A stretch of DNA of 64,000 bases from Candidatus Delongbacteria bacterium (GTDB lineage: Bacteria; CAIWAD01): contig JACKCN010000004.1 of NCBI GenBank assembly GCA_020634015.1, forward strand, positions 310,001-374,000, read 5' to 3'. Shown in pieces: positions 18,670-27,287 of this stretch. The number at the start of each line of letters is the position of its first letter. The first letter of the stretch is position 1. The notes below the pieces were generated by a model, which was not told the origin of the DNA, did not search any database, and was given only the letters and a program-made list of their open reading frames with translations. Position numbers and translations under genes: made by a program.

Positions 18670-19185
18670 TCAGGCCAGCAGCTTGGCGCCGATGCGGGCG
18701 AACTCACCGGCGAACTGGTCCAGGCGCTCGGAGAGCTCACCCGGGGGCACGGCCAGATCCACGAAGTCCTTGCCCACGGCATATACGACCCGGGGCAACT
18801 GGATCATGCGCCACTCGTTCATGCAGATCTGGGTCAGGTGCATGGTGCTCAGGTAGGATTTGTGCCCGCCCGCGGCGCAGAGAATGCCGAAGAACTTGGA
18901 CTCCATCCCGCCACAGCAGGTATCCAGCACCATCTTCAGGCTGTCGCTGATCGAATAGCAGTGGACGCCCATTCCGATCACGAAATTGTCCGCCGCCTGG
19001 ATGCGGGCTTTCAGCTGGTCCATGCTGACACTGACCGCTCGGTGCGCGGGTTGCAGTTCGATCTCGCGCAGATCCACGAAGTCCACGTCGATGTCCTGGG
19101 CCTCCAGGCGCTGCCCGACTTCGCGGCAGAGCACGCGGGAGCGCGAGCGCTCGCTCAGGGAACTGGAAAGTATCAGGGTGCGCAT
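18670..19185 (-). CDS. NAD(P)H-dependent FMN reductase-like flavoprotein
   Basis: A 171-residue flavodoxin-fold protein of the NADPH-dependent FMN reductase / SsuE-ArsH type. The phosphate-binding start is LILSSSLSERSRS, and GMGVHCYSISDSLKMVLD corresponds to the second FMN loop region, where the usual P.Y..S..A..K appears in altered form. Two adjacent cysteines (LDTCCGGM) are unusual. Probable role is flavin or quinone reduction. AAGGAGG precedes the ATG. Confidence 0.75.
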   Translation of the reverse strand: MRTLILSSSLSERSRSRVLCREVGQRLEAQDIDVDFVDLREIELQPAHRAVSVSMDQLKARIQAADNFVIGMGVHCYSISDSLKMVLDTCCGGMESKFFGILCAAGGHKSYLSTMHLTQICMNEWRMIQLPRVVYAVGKDFVDLAVPPGELSERLDQFAGEFARIGAKLLA

Positions 19186-19284
19186 CCGCCCTCCTTGGTC
19201 CGGTCACGGCCCGCCCGCCGGGTGCGTGAAACCAGCCGCCAAGCTAATACTGCCCGGGGCCTGTTGCTTTCCACCTTGACTCCG

Positions 19285-20853
19285 TCATTCCTGAAGCTGC
19301 GAGCGGGTGTCCCGGATCCGCAATTGAACGGCTTCGGCCAGCTCCGCCGAGCCGATGGCGTCGCGGCCGTGGAGGTCCGCCACGGTGCGGGCCACCTTCA
19401 CCACGCGGTCCACGCTGCGCGCGCTCAGCCGGAAGCGGTCCGCCACCCTGCGCAGCAGAGCCAGGCTGGCCTCATCCAGTGGGCACCAGGCCTTCAGTCC
19501 GGACCGATCCAGTCCCGCATTGCTGAACAGGCGTGTGTCGCCCCGATAGCGATGCCGCTGCCGGTGCACGGCCTCCTCCACCCGGGACCGCACCGTCTGG
19601 CTGTCCTCGCTCTCCCGTTGATCCATCAGTTCTTCCAGGCTCAACGAAGGGACTTCCACCTGCAGGTCGATCCGGTCAAGGATCGGCCCGGAAAGTCTGG
19701 CGGTGTAGCGTTCCACCTGAAAGGGGCTGCAGCGGCAACTGCGCCGGGGATCGCCCAGATAGCCGCACGGACAGGGGTTCATCGCGGCCACCAGTGTGAT
19801 CCGTGCCGGCAGGCGTACGCTCAGCCCGGCCCGTACGATCTGGACCCAGCCATCCTCGAGGGGTTGGCGCAGGTGTTCCAGGGCACTGCGGCGGAACTCG
19901 GGAAACTCGTCCAGGAACAGCACTCCGCGATGGGCCAGGCTCAGCTCGCCCACGTGGGGAGCGCGAGCTCCCCCCAACAGGCCCGCATCGGAAATGCTGG
20001 CGTGTGGCGAACGGAAGGGCCGATGACTGAGCAGGCCGCCATCGCGGGGCAGCAGGCCGGCCACCGAATGGATGCGGCTCACCTCCAGGGCCTCCCCGCT
20101 GGCCAGCCGGGGCAAAATGCCCGCCAGCCGGTGGGCCAGCAGGGTCTTCCCGGACCCGGGCGAGCCCACCAGCAGGAGATTGTGTCCCCCGGCGGCGGCG
20201 ATCTCAAGCGCCCGACGCGCCTGGGCCTGCCCGCGAACATCCCGCAGATCGGGCGCTCCTGCATCCACGGTCCGGGGGATCTCGCATTCACCGGGCACCA
20301 GCGGATCAAGGGTCCGGGTGCCGCTGATGTGATCCACGGCCTCGCGCAGGGTGCCCACGGCCACCACCGGGCAGCCGGCACCGAGTACCGCCTCGAGCTG
20401 GTTCTCGCGCGGCACAAGAACCTGGTCGATGCTCTCTCCCGGCCGGCTTCGGCTGCCACCCGCAGGATCGGGACTCACCATCACCAGCACTCCGCGCACG
20501 GCCGCCACGCGTCCTTCAAGAGTCAGCTCGCCCAGCACGAGAGTGCGTGCCAGGCGCTCCGGATCACAGCGGCCCATGGCTGCCAGCAGGCCCAGGGCGA
20601 TCGGCAGATCGAAGGCACTGCCGCTCTTGCGCAGGTCTCCGGGCACCAGATTGATCACGACCCGCTTGGTCAGTTCAATGGGAAAGCCCTGCATGCGGGC
20701 CGCGCTGAACACACGTGGAATGGCCTCGCGGATCGCACTGTCGGGCAGTCCGGTGATCACGACCTTGGGCATGCCCGGGTGCACGTGCACCTCCACACGG
20801 ACACGCAGAGCTTCCACGCCCAGCAGGGCGGCGGTTGGAACGGTGGCGTACAT
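19285..20853 (-). CDS. comM: ComM/YifB family Mg-chelatase-like AAA+ ATPase
   Basis: A 522-residue protein. The N-terminal ChlI-like Lon-protease-fold domain (to about residue 165) precedes an AAA+ ATPase with Walker A VGSPGSGKTLLAH, Walker B GVLFLDEFPEF and the MNPCPCGY..D…C.C zinc-like loop of the family, then the C-terminal Mg_chelatase_C domain (SARSVDRVVKVARTVADL). In naturally competent bacteria ComM is a hexameric helicase promoting branch migration during recombination; the family is widespread outside competent species. ATG at 20853 has AAGGAGG upstream; a longer N-terminal reading has no support. Confidence 0.94.
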   Translation of the reverse strand: MYATVPTAALLGVEALRVRVEVHVHPGMPKVVITGLPDSAIREAIPRVFSAARMQGFPIELTKRVVINLVPGDLRKSGSAFDLPIALGLLAAMGRCDPERLARTLVLGELTLEGRVAAVRGVLVMVSPDPAGGSRSRPGESIDQVLVPRENQLEAVLGAGCPVVAVGTLREAVDHISGTRTLDPLVPGECEIPRTVDAGAPDLRDVRGQAQARRALEIAAAGGHNLLLVGSPGSGKTLLAHRLAGILPRLASGEALEVSRIHSVAGLLPRDGGLLSHRPFRSPHASISDAGLLGGARAPHVGELSLAHRGVLFLDEFPEFRRSALEHLRQPLEDGWVQIVRAGLSVRLPARITLVAAMNPCPCGYLGDPRRSCRCSPFQVERYTARLSGPILDRIDLQVEVPSLSLEELMDQRESEDSQTVRSRVEEAVHRQRHRYRGDTRLFSNAGLDRSGLKAWCPLDEASLALLRRVADRFRLSARSVDRVVKVARTVADLHGRDAIGSAELAEAVQLRIRDTRSQLQE

Positions 20854-20984
20854 CTGTCCTCCTTTGCCACAAGCTATCACCGCATTCGCCCCTCGGCAGG
20901 GGACCGATGAGATTCCCGGCATTTTCAGGGAAGGACCGTCCATGAATTCTGACACACGGTGGGAGCCGGTGATCCGGGTGCTGG

Positions 20985-21604
20985 CTTCCTGCCAGCATCC
21001 TCGGGTGGCGCCGCGGCTGGCGTCATGCCAGCATCCTCGGGTGGCTCCGCGGGTGGCGTCATGCCAGCATCCTCGGGTGGCGCCGCGGGTGGCTTCATGC
21101 CAGCATCCTCGGGTGGCTCCGCGGCTGGCGTCATGCCAGCATCCTCGGGTGGCGCCGCGGCTGGCGTCATGCCAGCATCCTCGGGTGGCTCAACGGGTGG
21201 CGTCATGCCAGCATCCTCGGGTGGCTCAACGGGTGGCGTCATGCCAGCATCCTCCGGTGGCTCAACGGGTGGCGTCATGCCAGCATCCCAGGTGGCTCCG
21301 GTGGCGCGCGGCTGGCGTCATGCCAGCATCCTCCGGTGGTGGCTCATGCCAGCATCCCGGCGTCGGGTGGCGTCATGCCAGCATCCTCGGTGGCTCCGCG
21401 GCTGGCGTCTGCCAGCCAGCATCTGCCAGCATCCTCGGGTGGCTCTGCGGCTGGCGTCATGCCAGCATCCTCGGCTGGCTTAGCGGGTGGCGTCATGCCA
21501 GCATCCTCGGGTGGCTCATCGGCTGGCGTCATGCCAGCATCCTCGGGTGGCTCCGCGGCTGGCGTCATGCCAGCATCCTCGGGTGGCGCCGCGGGTGGTC
21601 ACGG
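20985..21604. repeat. 36-bp minisatellite (about 17 units)
   Basis: Units contain GCCAGCATCCTCGGGTGGC and start at 20991, 21027, 21063, 21099, 21135, 21171, 21207, 21243 and 21279 with an exact 36-bp period. Then come irregular spacings (21322, 21348, 21377, 21411-21425), then exact 36-bp periods again (21461, 21497, 21533, 21569). Because 36 is a multiple of 3, several frames stay open in both directions, but the irregular middle (146 nt from 21279 to 21425) breaks all of them. It lies in the 1-kb gap between comM and the carboxyltransferase gene. The flanks 20854-20984 and 21605-21858 show no gene. Confidence 0.92.
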
Positions 21605-21858
21605 GCCAGCCGCCGGGCAAGCCCACCGAGCTTGCCCACTGGCCAAGGGTGCGGTAAATTGCCGCCCGCCCGGATTCAGGTGAGCACGCAGTCATTCCGC
21701 GATCGGATCCACTGTCGATCCCTGTCCTTCCCTGCGCGACAAGCCCCACAGCCGCCCCTTCCCGATTCCCGCAAGACCGGACTCCGGGACAGGCGGGGCT
21801 CACCTGACGCTGCGCGGAATGCCCGCGGCGCTGACCGGACCCATCCATTGGAGGAACC

Positions 21859-23403
21859 ATGCCCGACCAGAGGAAGACCCTGCTGGAACTGATCGATGAA
21901 GCCCAGGAGCTGGGTGGCGAAGCCCGCGTGAAGCGTCAGCATGAGCAGAAGAAGCTGACCGCCCGGGAACGTCTGGACCTGTTGCTGGATGCGGGAAGTT
22001 TCGAAGAGCACGACATGCTGGTGCGCCACCAGTCCACCCAGTTCGGACTGGCCGACAACCGACCACTGGGCGATGGCGTGATCACCGGCTTCGGCAAGAT
22101 CGACGGTCGGCCGGTGGCGGTCTTCTCCCAGGACTTCACCAGTTACGGGGGCAGTCTTTCCGAAGCGCACGGGCGCAAGATCTGCAAGATCATGGACACG
22201 GCGGTCAAGGCCGGCATTCCCGTGATCGGTCTCAACGATAGCGGGGGTGCCCGCGTGCAGGAGGGCGTCAGCAGCCTGGGTGCCTACGCCGACATTTTCC
22301 TGCGCAATACCCTGGCCAGCGGAGTGGTGCCGCAGCTGAGCGCGATCCTCGGCCCCTGCGCGGGCGGAGCGGTGTACAGCCCGGCGATCACTGACTTCAC
22401 CGTGATGACCGAAGGCTCCAGCTACATGTTCGTGACGGGGCCCAAGGTGGTGAAGACCGTGACCCACGAGGACGTCAGCTCCGAGGACCTGGGTGGCGCG
22501 CGTACGCATGCGCGGAAGTCCGGAGTGGCGCACTTCGCCGCTGCCGACGAAGGCCGGGCCATCGATCTGCTGCGCCGACTGCTGTCCTACATGCCGCTCA
22601 ACAATCTTGAGAAGCCCCCCCTGCGTCCCTGCGACGACCCGGTGGACCGGGCCGAGGAACGCCTGGTGAGCGTGATCCCGGACAACCCCAACAAGCCCTA
22701 TGACATCCGCGACGTGATCCTGGATGTGATGGACCGTGATTCCTTCCTCGAGATCCAGGAAGAGTACGCCGCCAACATCGTGATCGGATTCGCCCGCATC
22801 GGTGGTCGCAGCATCGGTGTGGTGGCCAACCAGCCCGCCGTGCTGGCGGGTGTGCTGGACATCGAGGCCAGCCGCAAGGCGGGGCGTTTCGTGCGCTTCT
22901 GCGATGCCTTCAACATTCCCATCGTGACCTTCGTGGACGTGCCCGGCTTCCTGCCCGGGACAGACCAGGAATGGCGCGGAATCATCAGCAACGGGGCCAA
23001 GCTGCTCTACGCCTATTGCGAAGCCACCGTGCCCAAGATCACCGTGATCACCCGCAAGGCTTATGGCGGCGCCTACGACGTGATGAGTTCCAAGCACATC
23101 CGCGGCGACGTCAACCTGGCCTGGCCCAGCGCCGAGATCGCCGTGATGGGCGCCAAGGGCGCGGTGGAAATCATCTTCAGCCGTGAAATCCAGAAGGCCG
23201 AGGATCCCGCCGCCCTGCTGGACCAGCGGATCTCCGAGTACACCGAACACTTCGCCACTCCCTGGCAGGCCGCCGAGCGTGGTTACGTGGACGCGGTGAT
23301 TCTGCCCGAGCAGACCCGGTTGCGCATCCATCGTGCGCTGGAGCTGCTGCAGAACAAGGCGGACAGCAACCCGGCCCGCAAGCACGGCAACATTCCGCTC
23401 TGA
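21859..23403 (+). CDS. Acyl-CoA carboxylase, carboxyltransferase (β) subunit
   Basis: A 514-residue crotonase-fold carboxyltransferase of the propionyl/methylmalonyl-CoA type, moving CO2 between biotin and an acyl-CoA. Both halves are present: N-domain with NDSGGARVQEGV and GPCAGGAVYSPA, C-domain with VDVPGFLPGT and KAYGGAYDVM, ending in the family-typical KHGNIPL. It is a paralogue of the protein at 30891-32450. No biotin carboxylase, biotin carrier or decarboxylase β subunit is adjacent, so it may act in a propionyl-CoA carboxylase with partners elsewhere. GGAGGAACC precedes the ATG; a K+ channel gene follows after 25 nt. Confidence 0.93.
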   Translation: MPDQRKTLLELIDEAQELGGEARVKRQHEQKKLTARERLDLLLDAGSFEEHDMLVRHQSTQFGLADNRPLGDGVITGFGKIDGRPVAVFSQDFTSYGGSLSEAHGRKICKIMDTAVKAGIPVIGLNDSGGARVQEGVSSLGAYADIFLRNTLASGVVPQLSAILGPCAGGAVYSPAITDFTVMTEGSSYMFVTGPKVVKTVTHEDVSSEDLGGARTHARKSGVAHFAAADEGRAIDLLRRLLSYMPLNNLEKPPLRPCDDPVDRAEERLVSVIPDNPNKPYDIRDVILDVMDRDSFLEIQEEYAANIVIGFARIGGRSIGVVANQPAVLAGVLDIEASRKAGRFVRFCDAFNIPIVTFVDVPGFLPGTDQEWRGIISNGAKLLYAYCEATVPKITVITRKAYGGAYDVMSSKHIRGDVNLAWPSAEIAVMGAKGAVEIIFSREIQKAEDPAALLDQRISEYTEHFATPWQAAERGYVDAVILPEQTRLRIHRALELLQNKADSNPARKHGNIPL

Positions 23404-23428
23404 GCGCTTCCGGGAAAGGCCCACTCCC

Positions 23429-24445
23429 ATGAATTCGCGCACGCGCAACGTGTCCCTCCTGATCCTGGCGGCGCTGTTTCTGCTGGCCGTGGGCACCACA
23501 GGCTATCACCTGCTGGAGGGCTGGGCGCTGGACGAAGCCTTCTACATGACCGTGATCACCATGAGCACGGTGGGCTTCAGCGAAGTACATCCCCTCTCGG
23601 CCACCGGACGCATGCTCACGGTGGGCCTGATCTTCTCGGGCATCGGCGTCATCGGCATCGCGGCCACCAGTCTCACGGCCATGCTGGTCTCAGGGGAGAT
23701 CCGCCAGCTGCTGCGTGATCGCCGCATGGAAAGAAAGATCCAGCGCATGAACGGACACACCATTCTCTGCGGTTACGGCCGCATCGGGCGCGAGATCGCC
23801 CGCGAATTCCTGCGTGGCCACCATCCCCTGGTGGTGGTGGACTCCAGCAGGGCCAGCCTGGCCGATGCCCGCGAAGCCGGGCACATGGTCATCGAAGGGG
23901 ACGCCACCGAGGAGGAAGTCCTGCTGCGCGCCAACGTCGCGCACGCCAAGGGACTGGTGGCGGCGCTCCCGCGCGACAGCGACAATGTCTACATCACGTT
24001 GACCGCGCGCGAGTACAATCGCGAGCTGCACATTGCCGCGCGCTCGCTGGATCCGGGCAGCGAACACCGCCTGCTCAAGGCCGGTGCCAACCGCGTGGTC
24101 AACCCCTATGTGATCGGCGGCAAGCGCCTGGCCGCCGTGATGCTGCATCCCGAGATCATGGACTTTCTGGACCTGTCCATGCAACAGGACCCCGAAGGGT
24201 TCAGTCTGCGCCATCTCACGGTGGGCAGCGGCTCGAAGCTCAAGGACCGCACCCTGGCCGAGCTGGATCTGCGCCGCATCGGCCGGGGCGTGATGGTGCT
24301 GGGCATCTCGCGCCCCACGGGCGCGGAACGCAGCATGGTGATCCCCACCGCCGACACGGCCCTCGCCCAGAACGACACCCTGATCCTGCTGGGCAACCAG
24401 AGCATGTACCAGGCGCTGGAGGCCGAAGGCATCGTCAGTCGCTGA
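23429..24445 (+). CDS. Potassium channel with RCK (TrkA-N/TrkA-C) domains
   Basis: A 338-residue two-TM K+ channel subunit. TM1 (VSLLILAALFLLAVGTTGY), a pore loop with selectivity filter TVGF (in TMSTVGFSEV, where TVGYGD is usual) and TM2 (VGLIFSGIGVIGIAATSL) precede a TrkA-N NAD-binding RCK domain starting ILCGYGRIGREIA, then a TrkA-C domain near the C-terminus (GSKLKDRTLAELDLR…LILLG). Architecture matches MthK-type gated channels. An internal methionine before the RCK domain might allow a separate soluble RCK as in MthK, but I see no clear ribosome site for it. Confidence 0.9.
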   Translation: MNSRTRNVSLLILAALFLLAVGTTGYHLLEGWALDEAFYMTVITMSTVGFSEVHPLSATGRMLTVGLIFSGIGVIGIAATSLTAMLVSGEIRQLLRDRRMERKIQRMNGHTILCGYGRIGREIAREFLRGHHPLVVVDSSRASLADAREAGHMVIEGDATEEEVLLRANVAHAKGLVAALPRDSDNVYITLTAREYNRELHIAARSLDPGSEHRLLKAGANRVVNPYVIGGKRLAAVMLHPEIMDFLDLSMQQDPEGFSLRHLTVGSGSKLKDRTLAELDLRRIGRGVMVLGISRPTGAERSMVIPTADTALAQNDTLILLGNQSMYQALEAEGIVSR

Positions 24446-24536
24446 ACCCCGGCCGTCACACGACAAGATTCTTTGCCCCACCGAACTTGGCTCCGCGTCC
24501 GGAACGGCCTCCACCCTCGTGAGCCGTTTCTATTGA

Positions 24537-24565
24537 TGGACATCCATGAACAATTGTTGTACACT
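24537..24565 (+). promoter_or_regulatory. Candidate σ70 promoter with embedded palindrome
   Basis: TGGACA (24537-24542), 17-nt spacer, TACACT (24560-24565), about 80 nt before the SQR-like gene. Within the spacer is AACAATTGTT (24549-24558), a perfect 10-bp AT-rich palindrome in otherwise GC-rich DNA, placed where a repressor would block the polymerase. Pattern-based only. Confidence 0.4.
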
Positions 24566-24642
24566 CCCGTCTGTTCGTTCGTCCCGCACCGTCCGTGCCC
24601 GCCAGGCGCGGAACGCCCCCCCCGGTCGGAAAGGACTCGCCC

Positions 24643-26070
24643 ATGGCCCGCATCGTCATCGTCGGCGCTGGCTTCGCCGGACAGACGGCTGCCCTCTACC
24701 TTGGACACCGCCTCGCCCGTGACCATCAGGTCACCATGATCAACGCCAGCGACCAGTTCTACTTCATCCCCTCCTTCGTCTGGGTCGGTACCGGCCGCAT
24801 GGCCCCGCACCGCACCCACTTTCCGCTCGCCGGCGTCTACAAACGCTTCGGCATCCGGCTGGAAGTGGGCCGCGCGGTCGAAGTCAATCCCGTCTCCGGC
24901 TGGGTCCGGGTGGAGCGCCATGATGCGCCCGATCTGCGTGTGGAGTACGATCAACTGCTGCTGGCCACCGGCCCACGGCTGAACTTCGATGCCACCCCCG
25001 GGCTGGGGCCCGGGCGTCACAGCCAGTCGATCTGCACCCTGAGCCATGCCGTCGAGGCCAGCCACGCCTACCTGGAAGAAGTGGCGCGTCTGGAGCGCGG
25101 CGAGCGCCGGCGCTTCCTGATCGGCACCGGTCACCCGGGAGCCACCTGCCAGGGCGCGGCTTTCGAATACATCTGCAACATCCACCGCGACCTGGTGGCC
25201 CGCAGGCTGCGCGACCGGGTGGATCTGCGCTGGCTGAGCAACGAGGCCAAACTGGGCGACTTCGGTATCCAGGGTCTCGAGATGGTCAAGGGTGGCACAC
25301 GCCTGAGCAGCGAAGAGTTCATTGGCGCGGCCTTTCGCGACATGGGCGTGTCATGGCAGGTGCGCACGGGCGTCACCGGGCTGGACGCAGGAGTCGCCCA
25401 CTGGCGCGACTACGAGGATCACGAAGGCGAGACGCCCTTCGATTTCGCGATGCTGATCCCCCAGTTCACCGGGGTTCCGCTGAAGGTCAGCGGGGATGCG
25501 GGTGAAGATCTCTCCTCGACCCTGCTCAATCCGGCGGGCTTCGTGCTGGTCGACGGCATCTACGGCCTGCCCTGGAGCGAACTCGCGCAGCGCCCCGAGG
25601 CCTGGCCCGCCCAGTACCAGAACCCCACCTGGCGCAACATCCACGCCGCGGGCATCGCCTTTGCGCCTCCGGGTCCGATCTCACGCCCGCATGTCACACC
25701 GGGCGGCTTCAGCATCACGGCCGCGCCTCCGCGCACGGGCATGGTCTCGGGCATCATCGGCCGGCTGGTGGCGCTGAACATCGCCGACAAGCTGCAGACC
25801 GGACACAGCCCGCACAGCGAGCGGATGAGCGAGATGGCCGCGGCCTGCATCGCCAGCATGGGCGACAGCCTCTGGGACGGCTCGGCCGCCACCATCCTGA
25901 TCCACCCGGTGGTGCCCGATCACCGCAAGTTCCCCGACAGCGGCGGGCGCGACCCCTTCGTGACTCACATGGAAATGGGGCTGGCCGGCGCCTGGATGAA
26001 ACGCCTGATCCACAGCACATTCATGCACAAGCTGCAGGGCCGGCCCGGCTGGCGCCTGATACCCGAATAG
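24643..26070 (+). CDS. Sulfide:quinone oxidoreductase-like flavoprotein
   Basis: A 475-residue FAD-dependent oxidoreductase. The FAD motif is IVIVGAGFAGQTAA (4-17) and a second conserved run is LLLATGP. Three cysteines sit where SQRs keep their redox cysteines: C131 (SICTLSHA), C169 (GATCQGAAFEY) and C402 (AAACIASMGDS). A C-terminal amphipathic segment (GLAGAWMKRLIHSTFMHKLQG) would give monotopic membrane attachment. Expected reaction: sulfide oxidised to polysulfide with electrons to quinone. The family also contains flavocytochrome-c-sulfide dehydrogenase relatives, so the reaction is inferred. AAGGA is 8 nt before the ATG. A 38-residue gene follows after 12 nt. Confidence 0.83.
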   Translation: MARIVIVGAGFAGQTAALYLGHRLARDHQVTMINASDQFYFIPSFVWVGTGRMAPHRTHFPLAGVYKRFGIRLEVGRAVEVNPVSGWVRVERHDAPDLRVEYDQLLLATGPRLNFDATPGLGPGRHSQSICTLSHAVEASHAYLEEVARLERGERRRFLIGTGHPGATCQGAAFEYICNIHRDLVARRLRDRVDLRWLSNEAKLGDFGIQGLEMVKGGTRLSSEEFIGAAFRDMGVSWQVRTGVTGLDAGVAHWRDYEDHEGETPFDFAMLIPQFTGVPLKVSGDAGEDLSSTLLNPAGFVLVDGIYGLPWSELAQRPEAWPAQYQNPTWRNIHAAGIAFAPPGPISRPHVTPGGFSITAAPPRTGMVSGIIGRLVALNIADKLQTGHSPHSERMSEMAAACIASMGDSLWDGSAATILIHPVVPDHRKFPDSGGRDPFVTHMEMGLAGAWMKRLIHSTFMHKLQGRPGWRLIPE

Positions 26071-26082
26071 AAAGGCCCCACG

Positions 26083-26199
26083 ATGGAGATCACACCGAAG
26101 GACAAGGCGCGCATGCGCAATCCCTTCTACCAGCTCTGGCGCTTCGTGGTGCTGAACCTGAAGATCCTCAAGGCCGTGGACCAGCAGAAGCGCAGCTGA
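26083..26199 (+). CDS. Small protein linked to the SQR-like gene
   Basis: A 38-residue reading frame: acidic/basic start MEITPKDKARMRNPF, then YQLWRFVVLNLKILKAVD, a short amphipathic or membrane-associating helix, ending QQKRS. It begins 12 nt after the SQR-like stop with AAAGG 7 nt upstream of the ATG and is followed directly by a terminator hairpin, so it is the last gene of a two-gene unit. Codon third positions are GC-rich like the neighbours. Likely a membrane-recruiting or stabilising partner; the function is not known to me. Confidence 0.68.
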   Translation: MEITPKDKARMRNPFYQLWRFVVLNLKILKAVDQQKRS

Positions 26200-26219
26200 G
26201 ACCGGGACCCCGAGACGAA

Positions 26220-26254
26220 AATCCCGCGATACCCCATCAGGGCGTCGCGGGATT
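26220..26254. terminator. Bidirectional intrinsic terminator
   Basis: Perfect 10-bp stem AATCCCGCGA (26220-26229) with TCGCGGGATT (26245-26254). It lies between the convergent ends of the SQR-like/small-protein unit (26199) and the envelope-protein gene (26280); on the minus strand it is followed by TTTCGTCTC. Confidence 0.7.
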
Positions 26255-26279
26255 CCTGTTCCAGGCCGTGTGACAATGG

Positions 26280-27212
26280 CTAGGGCTTGATGCCCAGGGT
26301 CAGCATCCAGGTGCGGTCCTTGTGGTCGTTGAAGGTGCGCACGTACTCGGTCTGGACCACCATCTGGAAGTCGTAGGTGCGCAGCAGCAGCAGGCCGCCG
26401 CGCAGGGCCACCTGAAAGCCATCGTCGTACTCGAAGTTGCTCGAGAAGAGCTGGGTATCGGAGTTCAGCTTGCGGTGGCGTGCCCAGTGGAAGCCGGCGG
26501 CGGCGCCCACGAAGGGGCAGATGTCGGCGGGGCGGATCAGCCAGTCGGAGTACAGCAGGGCGGCCGGGCCCTCGCGCCAGGAAGCCATGAAGCCCGCGGT
26601 GAAATTGCGTTCCTCGATGCCCTGGGAAAAGGCACCGGTGAAGCGGCGCGTGTGACCGTCGTAACTGTCGCCAATGGGCCAGAGATAGCCCACCTGCCAG
26701 GTGGAGGTGCTGCGCGCATTGCGCGTGCGCGTGTTCAGACCTTCGTTCTGCATCACCTCGCCGACCCGCGCCAGATCCTGCAGGGGCTTGCGCCGTGCAA
26801 TGGACTCGGCGGCACGACGCATGGCCATGTCCAGGTCCTCGATGGCGGAAAGCGGCATGGAATCGGCCATCAGGTTCTGCTCGCTCTGCACGTCGATCAG
26901 GCGCAGCTGCAGAATCAGTTTCTCGCCCAGCCGGTCGACCCCCACCAGCACCAGCTGCTCCATGTTCTGGGTGCGGGCCTCGTCCACCAGTTCGATCAGC
27001 GGGCATTCCAGCATCCAGGAATCGGTGCGCAGGTTGCTGACCAGATCCTTGGGACGTTGTTTCTGCAGTTCGTTGATCAGCAGGCTGCGCGACACACGCG
27101 CCTCGTCCTCACTGAGTGCGGCACCACTGAGCGGCGCCACGCCGATGCGCGCCGCCTGGAGCAGCAGCGGGAACAGGATGAACAGGAACGACACTCGCAG
27201 CAAGGAAAACAT
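26280..27212 (-). CDS. Exported envelope protein, unknown function
   Basis: A 310-residue protein with a signal peptide (LLRVSFLFILFPLLLQAA). The N-terminal half (RIGVAPLSGAALSEDEARVS, QLRLIDVQSEQ) resembles the periplasmic α/β domain found in CsgG/TolB-N-type lipoprotein and adhesion-assembly proteins. The C-terminal half alternates aromatic and small residues in short strands (AGFMASWREGPAALLYSDWL, FQMVVQTEYVRTF) like an outer-membrane β-barrel. No family assigned. ATG at 27212 has GAGAGG upstream. Confidence 0.65.
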   Translation of the reverse strand: MFSLLRVSFLFILFPLLLQAARIGVAPLSGAALSEDEARVSRSLLINELQKQRPKDLVSNLRTDSWMLECPLIELVDEARTQNMEQLVLVGVDRLGEKLILQLRLIDVQSEQNLMADSMPLSAIEDLDMAMRRAAESIARRKPLQDLARVGEVMQNEGLNTRTRNARSTSTWQVGYLWPIGDSYDGHTRRFTGAFSQGIEERNFTAGFMASWREGPAALLYSDWLIRPADICPFVGAAAGFHWARHRKLNSDTQLFSSNFEYDDGFQVALRGGLLLLRTYDFQMVVQTEYVRTFNDHKDRTWMLTLGIKP

Positions 27213-27287
27213 GTAAGGGCCTCTCTGACTGGATGCACGACCGCCCAAAGTGGCACGATCAGGGCAGGGTCACAATCACTTTGTCGA

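Noticed and set aside
18838..20910. A 690-codon plus-strand frame opposite comM
   Set aside because: Antisense shadow of a well-conserved ComM gene, caused by high GC.
20985..21604. CRISPR array
   Set aside because: Units are contiguous 36-bp tandem repeats with no spacers, and no cas genes are present.
21676..23499. A 607-codon minus-strand frame opposite the carboxyltransferase gene
   Set aside because: His/Gly/Val-rich shadow; the plus strand carries all family motifs.
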